Assembly (NCBI GenBank): GCA_937892665.1
Contig: CALBJF010000334.1
Location: 1 to 6,558, forward strand
DNA from: an uncultured euryarchaeote
Lineage (GTDB): Archaea; Thermoplasmatota; Poseidoniia; Poseidoniales; Poseidoniaceae
Direction: 5' to 3'
DNA: 6,558 bases
Each line of letters starts with the position of its first letter. Positions within the stretch are counted from its first letter, which is position 1. The translations under genes were made by a program, and so were the position numbers. The notes beneath the pieces are model-generated. The model made no database searches and was not told where the DNA came from. It worked only from the letters and a program-made list of their open reading frames with translations. Positions 5,531 through 6,558 of the stretch are shown one piece after another.

Positions 5531-6558
5531 TGGGAGTTCTCCACTTTCTTTGTCATCTCCATCAGTGGAGTTTGTGTCGGATGTTCCACCGGCATTCTCC
5601 TTGAGGAACGATGCATCGGCACCTGAATCGGAGTTCGAACCTGCGTACGCCTTGTTTCCAAGAGCGTCGACTGGTACGACAACGAAGTAGACAGTGTATT
5701 GTCCAGGGCTTGTGCTCATCATGACATCTGCAGTAGTTGTTTCAACATCGGCTGTTGGAACACAGTTTGATGGCATCTCAGCGGCTGTGAATGATTCACG
5801 GTTCTGAGAACAAACATGCCATACTGCTACATCTGCTAGGTCGCCAGTGGTCTCCCAAGAGAGTGTCCACTTGTCACCAGCTTCAGTAACGGTAACTCCA
5901 GTTGCTGCGGCTGCTCCGTCAACTGCACTGTCTGCGACGACTGTTGCAGTTCCAACAGGAGTGCTGCAGAGTCCATCGTTGTTGCAGATTGCGATATCGA
6001 TGGTGTAAGAGACACTATGTTCAGTATCACTGTATGTGTACATGAATTGATCAGAAGCCAAATCGATTTCGAAGATATCTGAATCTGCACTGTTTGAAAC
6101 GCTGATTGAGAACTTCTCATCGGAAAGCATTGTACCAGTTGTACCCCAGTTCATTGAGATTCCACCGTTGTATTCTGCGTTAGCACTGAATCCACTGATC
6201 GATGCACTTGGTGCGTCCTTTGATTGCAAAGGAGCATCAATGAGCAAGAATTGGCCAGCTGGCAATACAGGTCCAGATAGAACCGCTGATAGAACCGACT
6301 TGGTTGAATCTTCTTCACTGTTTAATGCACCATCTGCAAGGAGTTGAGTCAAGGTAGCACTCTTACAGTTTGTAGTGAACCACAGAGACGATGCTCCAAG
6401 GCCAGAGTCGAAGACGATGTCCATGCTGTGAGCAAGAACGTCATTGGCTGCATAGGTTGTCACTGGGTTGTAGTCAATAACTGCAACAGGGGTGTAATCA
6501 CCGGAGAGTACGCCACCTGATGAATCAGGAAGAGTAATTTTTTCGCAGGTTGTGGTAT
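5420..6558 (-). CDS. Fn3-like cell-surface protein with C-terminal membrane anchor; N-terminus outside window
   Basis: The frame is open from the right edge to the TGA at 5420-5422, giving 378 visible residues. It reads through the GTG at 6463 without any break upstream, so the true start lies outside the window. Two Fn3-like sandwiches are visible. The first, about 115-212, has YTIDIAICNNDGLCSTPVG near its end. The second, about 216-309, has KWTLSWETTGDLADVAVWHV, a likely disulfide Cys249-Cys265, and a closing YTVYFVVVPVDALGNKAY, the usual 'Y.f.VvavDa.GN' Fn3 ending. A Gly/Ser/Asp/Asn-rich linker (about 310-340) leads to one transmembrane helix (WGAIGGVVVIAFIAGAFIL, about 346-364) and a tail SRGGNEGEDKDWDY. 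The bulk is therefore outside the cell and the short charged tail inside. Upstream parts may hold further domains. It is followed by a strong terminator. Role in adhesion or envelope organisation is inferred only. Confidence 0.93.
   Translation of the reverse strand, partial: TTTCEKITLPDSSGGVLSGDYTPVAVIDYNPVTTYAANDVLAHSMDIVFDSGLGASSLWFTTNCKSATLTQLLADGALNSEEDSTKSVLSAVLSGPVLPAGQFLLIDAPLQSKDAPSASISGFSANAEYNGGISMNWGTTGTMLSDEKFSISVSNSADSDIFEIDLASDQFMYTYSDTEHSVSYTIDIAICNNDGLCSTPVGTATVVADSAVDGAAAATGVTVTEAGDKWTLSWETTGDLADVAVWHVCSQNRESFTAAEMPSNCVPTADVETTTADVMMSTSPGQYTVYFVVVPVDALGNKAYAGSNSDSGADASFLKENAGGTSDTNSTDGDDKESGELPGWTWGAIGGVVVIAFIAGAFILSRGGNEGEDKDWDY

Noticed and set aside
5420..6463. GTG at 6463 as the true start of the Fn3 protein
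   Set aside because: The same frame stays open to the right edge with surface-protein-like sequence (TLPDSSGGVLSGDYTPVAV), there is no ribosome binding site before the GTG, and no signal peptide follows it. The gene is therefore cut by the window edge.

Overview
The window holds two protein-coding genes, both read on the minus strand, plus one 333-base intergenic region between them. Both genes are cut by the window edges. The plus strand carries no gene that I can support. I see no RNA gene, CRISPR array, transposase or attachment site.

The likely source is a marine archaeon of the Poseidoniales (Marine Group II) or a related Thermoplasmatota lineage. This is an inference from style, not from a marker gene. 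The supporting signs are: very large secreted beta-rich proteins with Asn/Asp/Ser/Thr/Tyr-rich, low-Lys ectodomains; a C-terminal membrane anchor with a short acidic tail instead of LPXTG or a type IX sorting domain; a TATA-type promoter without a credible bacterial -35 box; and a GTGA-type ribosome binding site. A bacterial origin is not excluded, because the hairpin-plus-U-tract terminator looks bacterial.

Right part (6558 down to 5420): the 3' end of a surface protein, 378 residues visible. It has two fibronectin-III-like beta-sandwich domains, an acidic Gly/Ser/Asp linker, one C-terminal transmembrane helix and a 14-residue charged tail ending in DWDY.

Middle (5419 to 5087): a strong GC-rich hairpin followed by a U-run closes the first gene. 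Next comes AT-rich DNA with a small dyad, then a TATA box and an SD element for the second gene.

Left part (5080 or 5086 down to 1, running off the edge): one uninterrupted reading frame of at least 1,693 residues. I translated it codon by codon and found no stop. In order it has a signal peptide, a leader with the hallmarks of RHS/wall-associated proteins (VHY motif, then WL...FPLALDPTI), a DNRLRE-like beta-sandwich with an extreme tyrosine cluster, two diverged copies of a module of about 355-390 residues (Ig-like part with YSVNNGS and DYVEY, then an EFKYDSG-type strand pair, then an NGF/NGY 'nidogen-like' part), and finally a right-handed parallel beta-helix that continues past the edge.

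Together the two genes look like a cell-surface locus: one membrane-tethered Fn3 protein and one giant multi-domain protein, each with its own transcription signals. Binding, adhesion, glycan recognition or S-layer-like roles are plausible, but the sequence does not single one out. No catalytic residues are recognisable.
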